A DNA stretch of 64,000 nt from positions 1-64,000 of the forward strand of contig JAEWJH010000024.1 in assembly GCA_023386635.1 (NCBI GenBank), given 5' to 3'. The position numbers were made by a program, and so were the translations under genes. Each line of letters starts with the position of its first letter. The first letter of the stretch is position 1. Shown in pieces: positions 43,846-52,686 of this stretch. The DNA is from Pseudomonadota bacterium (GTDB lineage Bacteria > Pseudomonadota > Alphaproteobacteria > Rhizobiales > Xanthobacteraceae). Below the pieces are notes generated by a model. The model had not been told where the DNA came from, made no database searches, and saw only the letters and a list, made by a program, of their open reading frames with translations.

Positions 43846-44375
43846 TCAAACTTGGAGAAATTCCAGGGGCATTCTATTGTCGTCGTTGAACATTGCGGCC
43901 GTGAGCTTTCGCCCAAAGACCGCGCCGGTATCGAGGTTAACCCGGTTGGGGTGAACCTCTGGCTTGCCATCCCGCTGTGGCGTATGTCCGTGGACAACTA
44001 GAAGTCCGTGGTCGTCGGTCGATGACAGGAATGGCTCCCTGATCCAGAGCATGTCGTCACGGGTTTGTCGGTCGAGCGGGATGCCCGGTCGGATGCCGGC
44101 ATGGACGAAGAACCGTTGCCCGTCATCGTAATGGGTCGGCAGGTTGCGGATCCAGGTGAGATGGTCCTGCGGAAATTCTGTCATTGAACTGATCCCGTAG
44201 GATCGTAGAGTGGCGTCTCCGCCGCTGTCGAGCCATCTCGCCTCATCGATAAAGTTGTCGGCACGAAGGAGAAGGTCTCGTGGTTGCCGGCAAGAGCAAT
44301 GACCCGGTCGGGGTCGGCGGTCTGCATGTCCATGATGGTCTGGATAACGCCGCGGCTATCGGGGCCGCGGTCAGT
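43846..44375 (-). pseudogene. Truncated, frameshifted metallophosphoesterase (PPP-type phosphatase), copy 1
   Basis: Read on the minus strand, this remnant has DRGPDSRG and GNHE of the calcineurin-like phosphatase fold, then after a frameshift near 44273-44277 the motifs FFVHAGI and VVHGHTPQRDGKP, ending PLEFLQV. The N-terminal metal motif GDxHG is missing: similarity to copy 2 (58979-59547) stops near 44372. A stretch of about 125 bases (about 44150-44275) is almost identical to copy 2, whereas the rest is diverged. Not expected to be functional. Confidence 0.8.
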
Positions 44376-45106
44376 CGTCCGGAGAACTCGAGGAGAAATA
44401 TGGCCTTCGTCAAACGCCGCTGAACCCGGAAGTGAAATACCTATTCGTTTTGTTGAATCGAAACTGGCGGAGGGGCATGGAGCCGCTTGAGGTTTACCAT
44501 GCCGCCGATTTCGCATGAAAGTGCGGCGCTCCGAGGCCGCGAAGTGCAAATTCGTGCTTGCTGTTAGTCAGGGCGTGGTCCGGGGATGTTTCCTTCCAGA
44601 TCAGTGGCTTGAAGCGAGCGCGGAGAACTTCCCTGGTCGGAGCCCGAGCCGAACCGATCCGGCTTTGTTGGGCGACCAGCTCCTTCGCATGTCTGGGACG
44701 AATACGTCCCGAACCTGCTGCCCAACCATGCGTTGCCAGGTGGTAAGGGGCCAAGGAGCCAAGGCGCCAAGGAGCCAAGGAGCCAAGGAGCTTCTGCTAC
44801 TGGCCTCGTCAGAGCTGAATGCGGTGCATCGATATGGCAACTGACGAGGCGAGCGAATATTGTCTTTTCGCTGCGCAGCCTTCTGACCGAAAGGCGTGAA
44901 GGGTTGAACAAAATCAAACTAACTTCCCAGCAGTTCGGCTGTCATCGCGACTAGCCATGGAACGGGTTCGTCCTCGAGCTAAGGTCGCGATTGTAGTAAG
45001 TCATTGCTGCCGAAGGACGCGTAGCATCTTCACTTGCTGTTCTTTGGAACAGAAACGTATTCATCGAAGTTAGAGTCGAGGGGGTAAAAGACCGGAGGAT
45101 TTTCCT
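44376..45106. other. Intergenic region with an 8-bp tandem repeat
   Basis: No gene is supported in these 731 bases. Positions 44751-44790 hold five tandem copies of CCAAGGAG (one is CCAAGGCG). Frames across it encode artificial-looking APWLLG repeats on the minus strand. The same unit recurs twice at 45386-45400. Confidence 0.6.
44751..44790. repeat. CCAAGGAG octanucleotide tandem repeat
   Basis: Five back-to-back 8-bp units, the second with one substitution. A unit length not divisible by three in a non-coding stretch suggests slipped-strand expansion. Two further units abut the stop of the gene at 45107. Confidence 0.9.
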
Positions 45107-45385
45107 ATGCGCCCTGCGCTTATTGCCATTTGTCTGGCATCTTCGGTCGGAATGGCCGATGCTCAGACGTCATCAGATCCCAAACAGCCCGACAAGTCCG
45201 AACATAGCACCGGCCGCACCATGACTCCGGAGACCAAGGGTCAGTTGCAGCCACAGGGTTGGACGGGCCCCATTGACACCAAGTCTGGTGGTGCGCCGGC
45301 GGAAAGTCCGCAGGGCCAGAGCCCGCCCGGCATGCAGCCGGCACCCGAAGGTTCTTCGAAAACAACGGTCGAGCCCGACAAGTAG
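45107..45385 (+). CDS. Small exported protein of unknown function (92 aa)
   Basis: The protein begins with a signal peptide (MRPALIAICLASSVGMADAQ, cut likely after ADAQ) and continues as a Pro/Gly/Ser/Thr-rich, disordered chain ending TTVEPDK. I have seen similar short periplasmic proteins in Bradyrhizobium-type genomes but know no function. AGGATT precedes the ATG. The 8-bp repeat begins directly at its stop codon. Confidence 0.65.
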   Translation: MRPALIAICLASSVGMADAQTSSDPKQPDKSEHSTGRTMTPETKGQLQPQGWTGPIDTKSGGAPAESPQGQSPPGMQPAPEGSSKTTVEPDK

Positions 45386-45400
45386 CCAAGGAGCCAAGGG
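45386..45400. repeat. Second locus of the CCAAGGAG repeat
   Basis: CCAAGGAG followed by CCAAGGG directly after the stop codon of the small exported protein; it is the same unit as at 44751-44790. Confidence 0.8.
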
Positions 45401-45531
45401 CATTTGCACATCAGCGCGGAACGGGCGCGGTGGTCGACTGGCTGTTACGCTTGCGTTGCCGGTTCTCTTGTCTCGCCATGGCCGCTGTCGCTGGTTAGAG
45501 TTGCTCCCCTGTGTGAACAACAGGTCTTTCG

Positions 45532-46827
45532 ATGCTTTGGCGGCGTTGCTTTTGCATTGTTTTGTTTGCTGTTTCGGTCGATCTTGTGACGCGGGGAAAC
45601 GTGCTTGCGCAACTGCGCGGTCACGGTGGCCCTGTACGGGCTTTGGCCATTTCACCTGATGGCGCGACTGCCATCTCCGGTAGCTTCGATAGTTCCGCCA
45701 TTCGCTGGTCGCTGGCGCGTCATGCCGCGCAGCAGGTGTTGCGCTTCCATGCCGGCGCGGTCAATGCCGTCGGTTTTGTGCAAGATGGGCGTATGGTCAC
45801 CGCTGGTGCCGATGGGCGGATTGTACTGTGGCGTCCGGGCCGACCGCAGCCGGATATGGCGTTCGAGGGGCATAGTGCGCTGATTGCCGCACTCGCAGTG
45901 GCCCCGGACAGTTCGATGCTGGCAACCGCCTCGTGGGATCGCACTGTTCGTCTTTGGAGCGTTGTAGGCGACGCCGTCGGTGTGTTTGAAGGGCATACGC
46001 AGAATGTCAACGGCGTTGCATTTACCCCGGACGGTCGGGCGCTCGTCAGCGTCGGCTACGATTTGACGTTGCGCATCTGGCCAGTTGGCGGTGCGGGGTC
46101 GCCAACCGTCGTGGCTTTGCCATCCCCGCTCAATGCCGTGTCCGTCGCGCCAGACGGCGAGATTGTCGCCGGCGGAGCAGACGGCAAGATCTATTTCTTG
46201 ACGAAAGCGGGTGTGCGCACCGGTGAGATGCAGGCGGAGTCGTCACCGGTCATTGCCATCGCAATGTCGCAGGATGGCGCCCTTATTGCCGCAGCTGGCA
46301 TTCGAGGGTCGGTCACATTGGTGGAACGCAAAGAGCGCAAGGTCACCCGAACGCTGGTCGGTCCGGGGCTGCCAGTGTGGTCTGTGGCCTTCTTCCCCGA
46401 CAACCGCACGCTGCTGACCGGCGGTGCTGATCACGTGATCCGCCGCTGGGATGCGGTGACCGGCAACCCGATCGGTTTCACCGTGGCCGGCCTTCCGGAA
46501 GATCCGCTGGCAGCTTATGCGGGAGATCATGGTGCCGAAGTGTTTCGGGCCTGTGTCGCTTGCCACACATTATCGCCGAACGACAGCCCTCGCGCCGGCC
46601 CTACGCTTGCCGGGATTTTTGGCCGCAAGATCGCGAGCTTGCCCGGCTATAATTTTTCCGACGCGCTCACAAAAATGGACATCGTCTGGACACCCGAAAC
46701 GGTGGCCAAACTGTTCGAGGTTGGTCCGACGGCCTACACACCCGGCACCAAGATGCCGGAGCAGCAGCTCGGCTCTGCGGAGGATCGCAAGGCGCTGACG
46801 GATTTTCTCGCGAAAGCCACGAAATAA
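45532..46827 (+). CDS. WD40-repeat protein fused to a c-type cytochrome
   Basis: This 431-aa protein has a signal peptide (MLWRRCFCIVLFAVSVDL..., cut near VLAQ), about seven WD40-type repeats (residues 28-325; GHSALIAALAVAPDSSMLAT, GHTQNVNGVAFTPDGRALVS) and a C-terminal class I cytochrome c domain with haem motif CVACH at residues 341-345 and axial Met408 in TKMPEQ. It would be a periplasmic haem protein with a beta-propeller interaction platform. It converges with the iron-sulfur gene of the formate dehydrogenase locus and may be an electron acceptor or docking protein for it. Confidence 0.9.
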   Translation: MLWRRCFCIVLFAVSVDLVTRGNVLAQLRGHGGPVRALAISPDGATAISGSFDSSAIRWSLARHAAQQVLRFHAGAVNAVGFVQDGRMVTAGADGRIVLWRPGRPQPDMAFEGHSALIAALAVAPDSSMLATASWDRTVRLWSVVGDAVGVFEGHTQNVNGVAFTPDGRALVSVGYDLTLRIWPVGGAGSPTVVALPSPLNAVSVAPDGEIVAGGADGKIYFLTKAGVRTGEMQAESSPVIAIAMSQDGALIAAAGIRGSVTLVERKERKVTRTLVGPGLPVWSVAFFPDNRTLLTGGADHVIRRWDAVTGNPIGFTVAGLPEDPLAAYAGDHGAEVFRACVACHTLSPNDSPRAGPTLAGIFGRKIASLPGYNFSDALTKMDIVWTPETVAKLFEVGPTAYTPGTKMPEQQLGSAEDRKALTDFLAKATK

Positions 46828-46859
46828 TGATGTGGCGCGAACGGTGTCGCAGAAAGTTG

Positions 46860-48884
46860 TCAGGTCTCTGATTTCTCTTCGCGCTCGCGCAAATAATCGT
46901 CCGTGGTGCGCGGGGGGGCGCGTTCGGGGATGCCGGTGAACGGATCGAACTTCTCTTCGCTCATGGTGATCACGCGGCAGTCCGCGCACATCCGCACCAC
47001 GTCGAGCCGCTTGGCCGAGTTCTTGAACATCCAGTGCTGGCCTTCCAGCTTGGCCACCACCCGGTCGACACTGCTCTTGACGCCGAATGCCGTGCCGCAA
47101 CGAATGCAATGGGCCGGCTGTTCTTCCTTCATGACGCGCGGTCGCGCGGTCGCGGCGCGGAAATCGATCTGCGGCGTTAGGCTGATGACCTTCTCCGGGC
47201 ACGTTGCGACGCAAAGGCCGCATTGCACGCACGCATCCTCGGAAAAACGAAGCATCGGCTTGTCGGGGTCGTCCGACAATGCGCCGGTCGGGCAGGAGGA
47301 GACGCACGACAGACAGAGGGTGCAGCCTTCGGCGTTCACATTGACGGTGCCGAATGGCGCGCCCTGTGGAAGGGGAATGATGTCGACCGGCGCAGGGGCC
47401 ACACGATGGAGCTCACGCACGGCGAGCCGCATGATTTCACGCTTGCCGCCGACCGGCACAAAGCTCGCGGGTTTTGCTGCGACGATGGCTGGCTGAACGG
47501 CACGCAGCAATTCACCGAGCCTGTCGGGATCGTCCGTCTCTATGGTGGCGATGCAGCCGTCGCCGAAACCGAGTCCGGTTAGGACGGGTTCGGCGAGCGC
47601 AAGGGTTCTGTACAAGCCGGCAAGATCGTGACGCGGCTTCGCGCGCAGCAGAAACCGTATGCCGGAAGCGCCATAGGCGAACGCGGCGGCAATCGTTTCA
47701 AGTCCGACCTGGGTGATTTCGTTGACCGCAAGCGGCATGACATTGTGCGGAAGGCCATCGCCAAACCGCGCCAGCGCGTCGATCAGAGCGCCGCCGTGGT
47801 CGTCGTCGTGCAGCAAGATGACGGCCTGCTCGCCGCCGGCGGCGCAGTATGTGGAGAGCATCGTGCGCAGCTTGCGGAGCAAGGCGTCGGCAGGCGGCAA
47901 TGCGTAAGACGCGGCTCCCGTCGGACAGACCGCAGCGCATTGGCCGCAACCGGCGCACACTTCGGCGTTGATGGCAACTTGATCGCCGGCGGGCGTGATG
48001 GCCCCGGTTGGGCAAAGATCGAGGCAACGATGGCAGCCGACGATGCTCGAGCGCGAATGCGCGCAGAGACTGCCGCTGAAATTCACGTAGCGCGGCTTGT
48101 CGAAGCTGCCGGTCAGGTCGCGCGCCGTCATCACCGCGCGCAGCACGGCGGCGGGATCGCCGGGGTCGGCGCGCAGATAGCCGTCGCGCAACTCGTGCGC
48201 CGGAAACAGTGGCGTGCCGCCGGTCAGGTCGAGCACCAGATCGCAGTGCGAAGTTGTCCCGTCACGCGGCGCGTCAAACACCAAGACCTCCCGTGACGAA
48301 GGCAGCGGCGCGGCGAAATCGTCGACCGTCAGTTCAAAGGCGCCGAGATGGCCTTTGGCGATGCGGATCGTACCCTTGACGATCGGAAAATCGGCAATGC
48401 GCGGTGGCGTCAGCGGACCGGGCTTGGTGATGAGCACGGTGATGTCGAGATGCTCGGCAAGCAGCTTGCCGGCTTCGATCGCCCGCTCGTCGCGGCCATA
48501 TACTAATGTAACGCCGTTACTGGAGAGGCTGATCAGTGGATAGTCCGGCATCGGCTCGGCGGCGGCTGCGAATAGCGCGGCCATCTTCGGCCCGGCCTGC
48601 GCGCCATCTGCGGACCAGCCGGCATTTTCGCGTACATTGACGAACGAGATGGCACCGGCCTTCTCTCCGGCTTCGTTGGTAAACAGCGGGGATTCCTGGG
48701 TGCAGCCGACAGTGACAGGCCCGCCTTCCGCCATCGCAGCGCGAAAGCGGCTGATTTCGGAGCGGCACAGATGGTTTGCCGTCGCCACTTCGGCGCCATG
48801 GCAGCCGCGCCTTATCGCTTCGGCGTCGAGCGGCATCGTGTTCTCGCATGAACACGCCAGGATTTTTCGAGGTCGATCCGCCAT
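46860..48884 (-). CDS. Multi-cluster 4Fe-4S protein of the formate dehydrogenase locus
   Basis: ATG 48884 gives 674 aa starting MADRPRKILACSCENTMPLD. It has at least four ferredoxin-type sites: CHRCLDLCPTG, CAGCGQCAAVCPTG (about residues 280-320), CTLCLSCVSSCPTG and CVQCGLCVATCPEK (about 520-575), plus a C-terminal HCIRCGTAFG ... CADC pair that looks like a rubredoxin- or zinc-ribbon-type site. The middle part lacks an obvious catalytic domain. It is transcribed divergently from the accessory operon at 49031. Electron transfer to or from the dehydrogenase, or a maturation role, is inferred from context only. Confidence 0.85.
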   Translation of the reverse strand: MADRPRKILACSCENTMPLDAEAIRRGCHGAEVATANHLCRSEISRFRAAMAEGGPVTVGCTQESPLFTNEAGEKAGAISFVNVRENAGWSADGAQAGPKMAALFAAAAEPMPDYPLISLSSNGVTLVYGRDERAIEAGKLLAEHLDITVLITKPGPLTPPRIADFPIVKGTIRIAKGHLGAFELTVDDFAAPLPSSREVLVFDAPRDGTTSHCDLVLDLTGGTPLFPAHELRDGYLRADPGDPAAVLRAVMTARDLTGSFDKPRYVNFSGSLCAHSRSSIVGCHRCLDLCPTGAITPAGDQVAINAEVCAGCGQCAAVCPTGAASYALPPADALLRKLRTMLSTYCAAGGEQAVILLHDDDHGGALIDALARFGDGLPHNVMPLAVNEITQVGLETIAAAFAYGASGIRFLLRAKPRHDLAGLYRTLALAEPVLTGLGFGDGCIATIETDDPDRLGELLRAVQPAIVAAKPASFVPVGGKREIMRLAVRELHRVAPAPVDIIPLPQGAPFGTVNVNAEGCTLCLSCVSSCPTGALSDDPDKPMLRFSEDACVQCGLCVATCPEKVISLTPQIDFRAATARPRVMKEEQPAHCIRCGTAFGVKSSVDRVVAKLEGQHWMFKNSAKRLDVVRMCADCRVITMSEEKFDPFTGIPERAPPRTTDDYLREREEKSET

Positions 48885-49030
48885 GGTGTCGTTGTTCCAA
48901 AGGCGACCCGCAAACCTTGGATCGGTTTGTCGAGGTGGCGACAGATGGTGCGCGAATTCGTTTAAACCCACCGCTGTCCATAAGTATATGCTATATTATA
49001 ACGACTACAAAGTATCCGCGGAGACCATCA
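48885..49030. promoter_or_regulatory. Divergent promoter between the 4Fe-4S gene and the accessory operon
   Basis: The 146-base spacer has a very AT-rich core, AAGTATATGCTATATTATAA (about 48977-48996), unusual for this GC-rich DNA and likely to hold promoter elements for one or both directions. A specific regulator site was not recognised. Confidence 0.5.
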
Positions 49031-49786
49031 GTGACATCGGCCGGCCGGTCCCGTGAGCCATTTGCCCCGGTTCTCAGTTTGCCCCCGCCGTTCACGCTGG
49101 TGACGTTGCGGGAGATGGGTGATGCGTTCCAGCACGCCATCGATATCGCCGCCGAAGCCGGTGCGGGAACTCTGACGTATGTCGGCCGCTTCGATCTCGC
49201 CGAATTCGCAGTGGTGCTGGAGCCGGACGAGCCGTTGCGCACTGCGCGCCGCGTTCTCTACGCCGGGATGACCGCACTGACGGATGCGCTGCTTGCTTAT
49301 GCGCCGCCCGAGAAAATGGTGGCGATCGACTGGCCCGATGCGATCCGCATTGACGGCGGGCTCGTCGGCGGCGGGCGACTCGGCTGGCCAAAAGATGCGC
49401 GGGAAGACGAGCCGCCGGCCTGGACCGTCTTCGGCGCGATGATCCGCACTGTGTCGATGACCGGTGCGGAGCCAGGGGTGCATCCGCTCGCCTCGGCACT
49501 GGAACAGGAGGGGTTCGACGATGTCGGCGCAAAGCAGATCACGGAAAGTTTTGCGCGCCATCTGATGGTCGCAACCCACATGTGGCAGACGCAGGGCTTC
49601 GGTGAGGTCGCGAAGGAATATCTGCAGCGATTGCCGCGCGAGCGTGGTGTCAGCTCAAGGATCGACGATAATGGCGATCTCCTGACGCGCCGGACCGGCA
49701 GGACAGATGTCGACCGCCATAAATTACTGCCCGCTTTGACGGCTCCGTCGTGGTTCGATCCCGTAACGCGAGGGCCAAGACTTTGA
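49031..49786 (+). CDS. Biotin/lipoate A/B protein ligase-family protein
   Basis: GTG at 49031, preceded by GCGGAGA, gives 251 aa; longer frames run back across the promoter region and the divergent gene and are rejected. The fold is recognised from LPPPFTLVTLREMGDAFQHA, then RFDLAEFAVVLEPDEPL, DWPDAIRIDGGLVGGGRLGWP and SFARHLMVATHMW, matching the LplA/BirA-like family. It is the first of five genes joined by 4-base overlaps. The link with formate dehydrogenase suggests a non-classical ligase or cofactor-handling role. Confidence 0.82.
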   Translation: MTSAGRSREPFAPVLSLPPPFTLVTLREMGDAFQHAIDIAAEAGAGTLTYVGRFDLAEFAVVLEPDEPLRTARRVLYAGMTALTDALLAYAPPEKMVAIDWPDAIRIDGGLVGGGRLGWPKDAREDEPPAWTVFGAMIRTVSMTGAEPGVHPLASALEQEGFDDVGAKQITESFARHLMVATHMWQTQGFGEVAKEYLQRLPRERGVSSRIDDNGDLLTRRTGRTDVDRHKLLPALTAPSWFDPVTRGPRL

Positions 49787-50346
49787 CCGATCCGACCATC
49801 AAGCTGCTGCGCACGATCGCGCTCGATCCATCGGATACGTTCGTGTTCGATCCGGTGGCCGAGCCCGGTGAGTGGGCTGTGTCGGGCGCGTTCCGGTTTT
49901 GGGATCGTGATCCGTCGATCCTCGAAGGCAAAGTACGCTCGGCGTTTCGCAGCGGATTTCTCGGTGTACAGTCGTGGGGCTGGTCGACGCTGGTGCAGAT
50001 TGTCGAAGCGTCTGCGGATGATCGCGCCGCCGTGGTCGAGCTCCTGGCGCAACAACTCATCGACAAACTCGGCGCCCCCGATCTGGCGACTGCCCGCCAT
50101 GCGGCCGAGGATGAAATCGCATTCGTGCGATCGTTGTGCGATCATCCTCGAGATACGCTGGTGGCTGTTCACCGCAGCACCGGGAACGGCGAGATCCGCG
50201 AGGCATTCCGCACCCTGCAGCCGCGCAACGGTCCGAAGCCGTGGCGCGTCTTCTCGTTCAAGGATGCAGAGAACGAGGAGCAGCCTGCCGAGCACGTCGA
50301 TCTGGTGGGGATGATTGGCGGCGGGACGGAGCGAGAGAGGACATGA
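49783..50346 (+). CDS. Uncharacterised protein, DUF6505-like
   Basis: The likely start is TTG 49783, overlapping the previous stop as TTGA and giving 187 aa; ATG 49750 is an alternative inside the previous gene. It has the conserved beginning IKLLRTIALDPSDTFVFDP, then EWAVSGAFRFWD and FRSGFLGVQSWG. I assign it to DUF6505 from memory of that pattern. No membrane segment or metal motif. Function is unknown. Confidence 0.75.
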   Translation: MTDPTIKLLRTIALDPSDTFVFDPVAEPGEWAVSGAFRFWDRDPSILEGKVRSAFRSGFLGVQSWGWSTLVQIVEASADDRAAVVELLAQQLIDKLGAPDLATARHAAEDEIAFVRSLCDHPRDTLVAVHRSTGNGEIREAFRTLQPRNGPKPWRVFSFKDAENEEQPAEHVDLVGMIGGGTERERT

Positions 50347-51350
50347 AGGATTTCTGGATTTCCTGCGGACATCATCTACTCGACCGGGCCGCCGGCCGTG
50401 GTCTCACCGTGACCGATGAATTCCTGAAAGCCTATTTTGTGCGTCCCGAACTTGTGCCGCCGCAGGATGCCTGCGCGGTGGAGCGCACGTTGCATGCGGC
50501 GTTACTGGAAAATCCACGTCGTCCCGTCAGCGCGGATGAAATCGCGATGATCGTCGATGCCGATGCGCGCGAAAACTGGCAGTTTGTTCTGGCATTTCGT
50601 GACCTGCTGTTGCGGCACCCGACGTTGGAAGCGGCCTACCTGGCGCTCATGCGCGGTGGATCGGTGAGATTGCCTCCTTTGTTTGTCAATCAGTTGACGC
50701 ATGTCATCCTGCGCAATGCGCTCGACGAATGCGAGGATTCGCTGGTGCTGCGGGCTGCCGAGCTGTTCTTCCGGGTCCAGCGCGTCACGCTGCACGAGGG
50801 ATCGCTGCTCGTTGCCGACGAGGAGAAAATCGCTGGAACCAGTGTGACCCCGCTGTCGCCGCTGGTATCGATGCTGGGCGTTCCTTCCGAGGCGCAGATC
50901 GACATTCTGGCCGACGAGAACGCGCAAAGTTACTGGGAGCGCAGCGACATGTTCGACATGGCGCTCGATCTCACCGGTGGCCGCGATGGGCTTCGCGCAC
51001 TGGCCGTTGCGATGACGCGCTGGATTTGGCATCTCATGGCGATCGACGTGACAATCGAGCCGCTGACCGGGCTGCAGGATGCAAAGTTCACCTGGTATGT
51101 CGGGCTCGATTCAGAAGCGACGGCGATCGGCGATCAGTTGTGGAACTCGGAAGCGCTCGACGATGCGCGTGCGGGACGTGTGGTCGGATTGTTCCGGCTG
51201 ACATTTGGGGATCCCGCGATAGTTGCTGACGCGGTGCGCGACGAGCCGGTCTATCTGCTCTTGGCGATGACCCCGGACAAATTGCTGCGCATGAAGCCGC
51301 AAAATCTTCTGGCCGGTCTGCCCGTCAAGCAACTGGAGGCCGTGAGTTGA
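50343..51350 (+). CDS. Uncharacterised protein, DUF6352-like
   Basis: ATG 50343 overlaps the previous stop (ATGA) and gives 335 aa beginning MKDFWISCGHHLLDRAAGRG. The first third is helical, the rest contains ENWQFVLAFRDLLLRHPTLEAAY and a long FLRV-type helical part. I recognise it as DUF6352. It is soluble with few cysteines. Strict coupling with its neighbours indicates a shared complex or pathway with formate dehydrogenase. Confidence 0.78.
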   Translation: MKDFWISCGHHLLDRAAGRGLTVTDEFLKAYFVRPELVPPQDACAVERTLHAALLENPRRPVSADEIAMIVDADARENWQFVLAFRDLLLRHPTLEAAYLALMRGGSVRLPPLFVNQLTHVILRNALDECEDSLVLRAAELFFRVQRVTLHEGSLLVADEEKIAGTSVTPLSPLVSMLGVPSEAQIDILADENAQSYWERSDMFDMALDLTGGRDGLRALAVAMTRWIWHLMAIDVTIEPLTGLQDAKFTWYVGLDSEATAIGDQLWNSEALDDARAGRVVGLFRLTFGDPAIVADAVRDEPVYLLLAMTPDKLLRMKPQNLLAGLPVKQLEAVS

Positions 51351-51856
51351 GCACCGCATCGTTGTTGAGCATTTCGGTTGGTGTCGTGGTCGAGCGGCGT
51401 AAAGCGGATTCGAAATGGGTCGACTTCATCTGGCGCCCGACTGCGGTTCTGCCGGGTCAACCCGATTTGAAGCCGTGGACAGTGCTGCGCGAAGAAGCCG
51501 ATGTGACGGAGTTTTACGTTGGCGGCGCGACAATGGAGTTCTACCGCACCGAGACGACGCATTATCGGGATAATCTCGCGTCCGGAACTCCAGGTGTCTG
51601 GGTGGTGTTGAGTCCATCCGACGGCGACCACCCCTATACGATCGAGGCGGTCACGGCCGATCCTGCGGAAGGTGAAGGTTTTACCGAAGCGGCAACCTAT
51701 CTGGTCGAGGACGTGCCGATGCCGGAGGCGATCCGCGACGCAGTAGAAGATTTCGTCAGCGAACATCATGTCGAGCGGCAGTTCCAGAAACGCAAACGCG
51801 GGCGTGCCGATCCTGAAGCGTTGGCGCGTCGCGATCCCGGGAAGTCGGACGAATGA
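51347..51856 (+). CDS. DUF3305-domain protein
   Basis: This 169-aa protein starts with TTG 51347, overlapping the previous stop as TTGA. It begins STASLLSISVGVVVERRKAD (SVGVVVERR being the family hallmark) and contains WRPTAVLPGQP and VEFYRTETTHY-like segments, ending in a basic tail (QKRKRGRADPE). DUF3305 and DUF3306 are regularly adjacent in formate dehydrogenase clusters of proteobacteria. Function unknown. Confidence 0.8.
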   Translation: MSTASLLSISVGVVVERRKADSKWVDFIWRPTAVLPGQPDLKPWTVLREEADVTEFYVGGATMEFYRTETTHYRDNLASGTPGVWVVLSPSDGDHPYTIEAVTADPAEGEGFTEAATYLVEDVPMPEAIRDAVEDFVSEHHVERQFQKRKRGRADPEALARRDPGKSDE

Positions 51857-52560
51857 GCGGCGGTGAGGATTTCCTGAGCCGATGGTCGCGCCGCAAGCGC
51901 GCGGCGGCGGAGCCAATCGTGCCATCGGACGATACGGCGGATGCGCCGGCGGTGTCGTCGCCGTCCGGCGAAGTATCGGCAACACCCGACGAGACGGGCG
52001 CAGCAAGCGAGACAAGCGAGAAAGAGGAATTCGATCTCGCCAGCTTGCCGCCGATCGATTCGATCGTTGAAGGCACCGATATCTCCGGGTTTCTGAAACG
52101 AGAAGTCCCGCTTGACCTGACACGTGCGGCGCTTCGTCGCGCATGGTCCACGGACCCGGCTATCCGCGATTTTATCGGGCTCGCCGAGAATGCGTGGGAC
52201 TTCAATGATCCGAACGCGATGCCGGGTTTTGGACCGCTCGACCAATCGCCCGAAGAAGTGCGCCGGATGCTGGCACAGGTGATGGGTGAGGTACAAGCCG
52301 GCGCCGAGGACGTTATGTCCTCTGACGACGTTGTCCTGGCGGCTGAACCAGAAAACGACTCAGCAAAAGATTCCAACGCGATAGACGGTGCCGACGATTC
52401 GGCGGCAAGGATGTCCGGCACGGATGACGCCGAACCGCAATTCAATCGGTCCGAGCGGGTGGCTGGGCCGACTCAAATTGATATTGCAGCGCAGTATCCC
52501 GAGGATGACAGCGCGGGGTTTGTGCCGCGTCGCACACATGGCGGCGCGTTGCCTCGATAA
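51853..52560 (+). CDS. DUF3306-domain protein
   Basis: This 235-aa protein overlaps DUF3305 by ATGA. It starts MSGGEDFLSRWSRRKRAAAE, followed by an acidic disordered part, and a core LPPIDSIVEGTDISGFLKRE ... LRRAWSTDPAIRDFIGLAEN that is typical of DUF3306, then a long low-complexity tail. Its role is unknown; the family is found with formate dehydrogenase and TorD-like chaperone genes. Confidence 0.82.
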   Translation: MSGGEDFLSRWSRRKRAAAEPIVPSDDTADAPAVSSPSGEVSATPDETGAASETSEKEEFDLASLPPIDSIVEGTDISGFLKREVPLDLTRAALRRAWSTDPAIRDFIGLAENAWDFNDPNAMPGFGPLDQSPEEVRRMLAQVMGEVQAGAEDVMSSDDVVLAAEPENDSAKDSNAIDGADDSAARMSGTDDAEPQFNRSERVAGPTQIDIAAQYPEDDSAGFVPRRTHGGALPR

Positions 52561-52686
52561 ACGACCTCCCATGAGAAAGATATAGCTGTTGGCTATGGCG
52601 AGGTTGACGATCTCTGCAAGAGAGACGTACCTTTTAATTATTCTGATGAAAGACCGCTACAGCGCTTCTTCCGGTCAAGGAATACC

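Noticed and set aside
44733..44954. ORFs with APWLLG or GAKEPRSQ repeats
   Set aside because: They are produced by the 8-bp repeat read in different frames.
48776..49030. Upstream extension of the ligase-family gene to 48776
   Set aside because: It would cross the divergent promoter and overlap the iron-sulfur gene; family similarity begins after GTG 49031.
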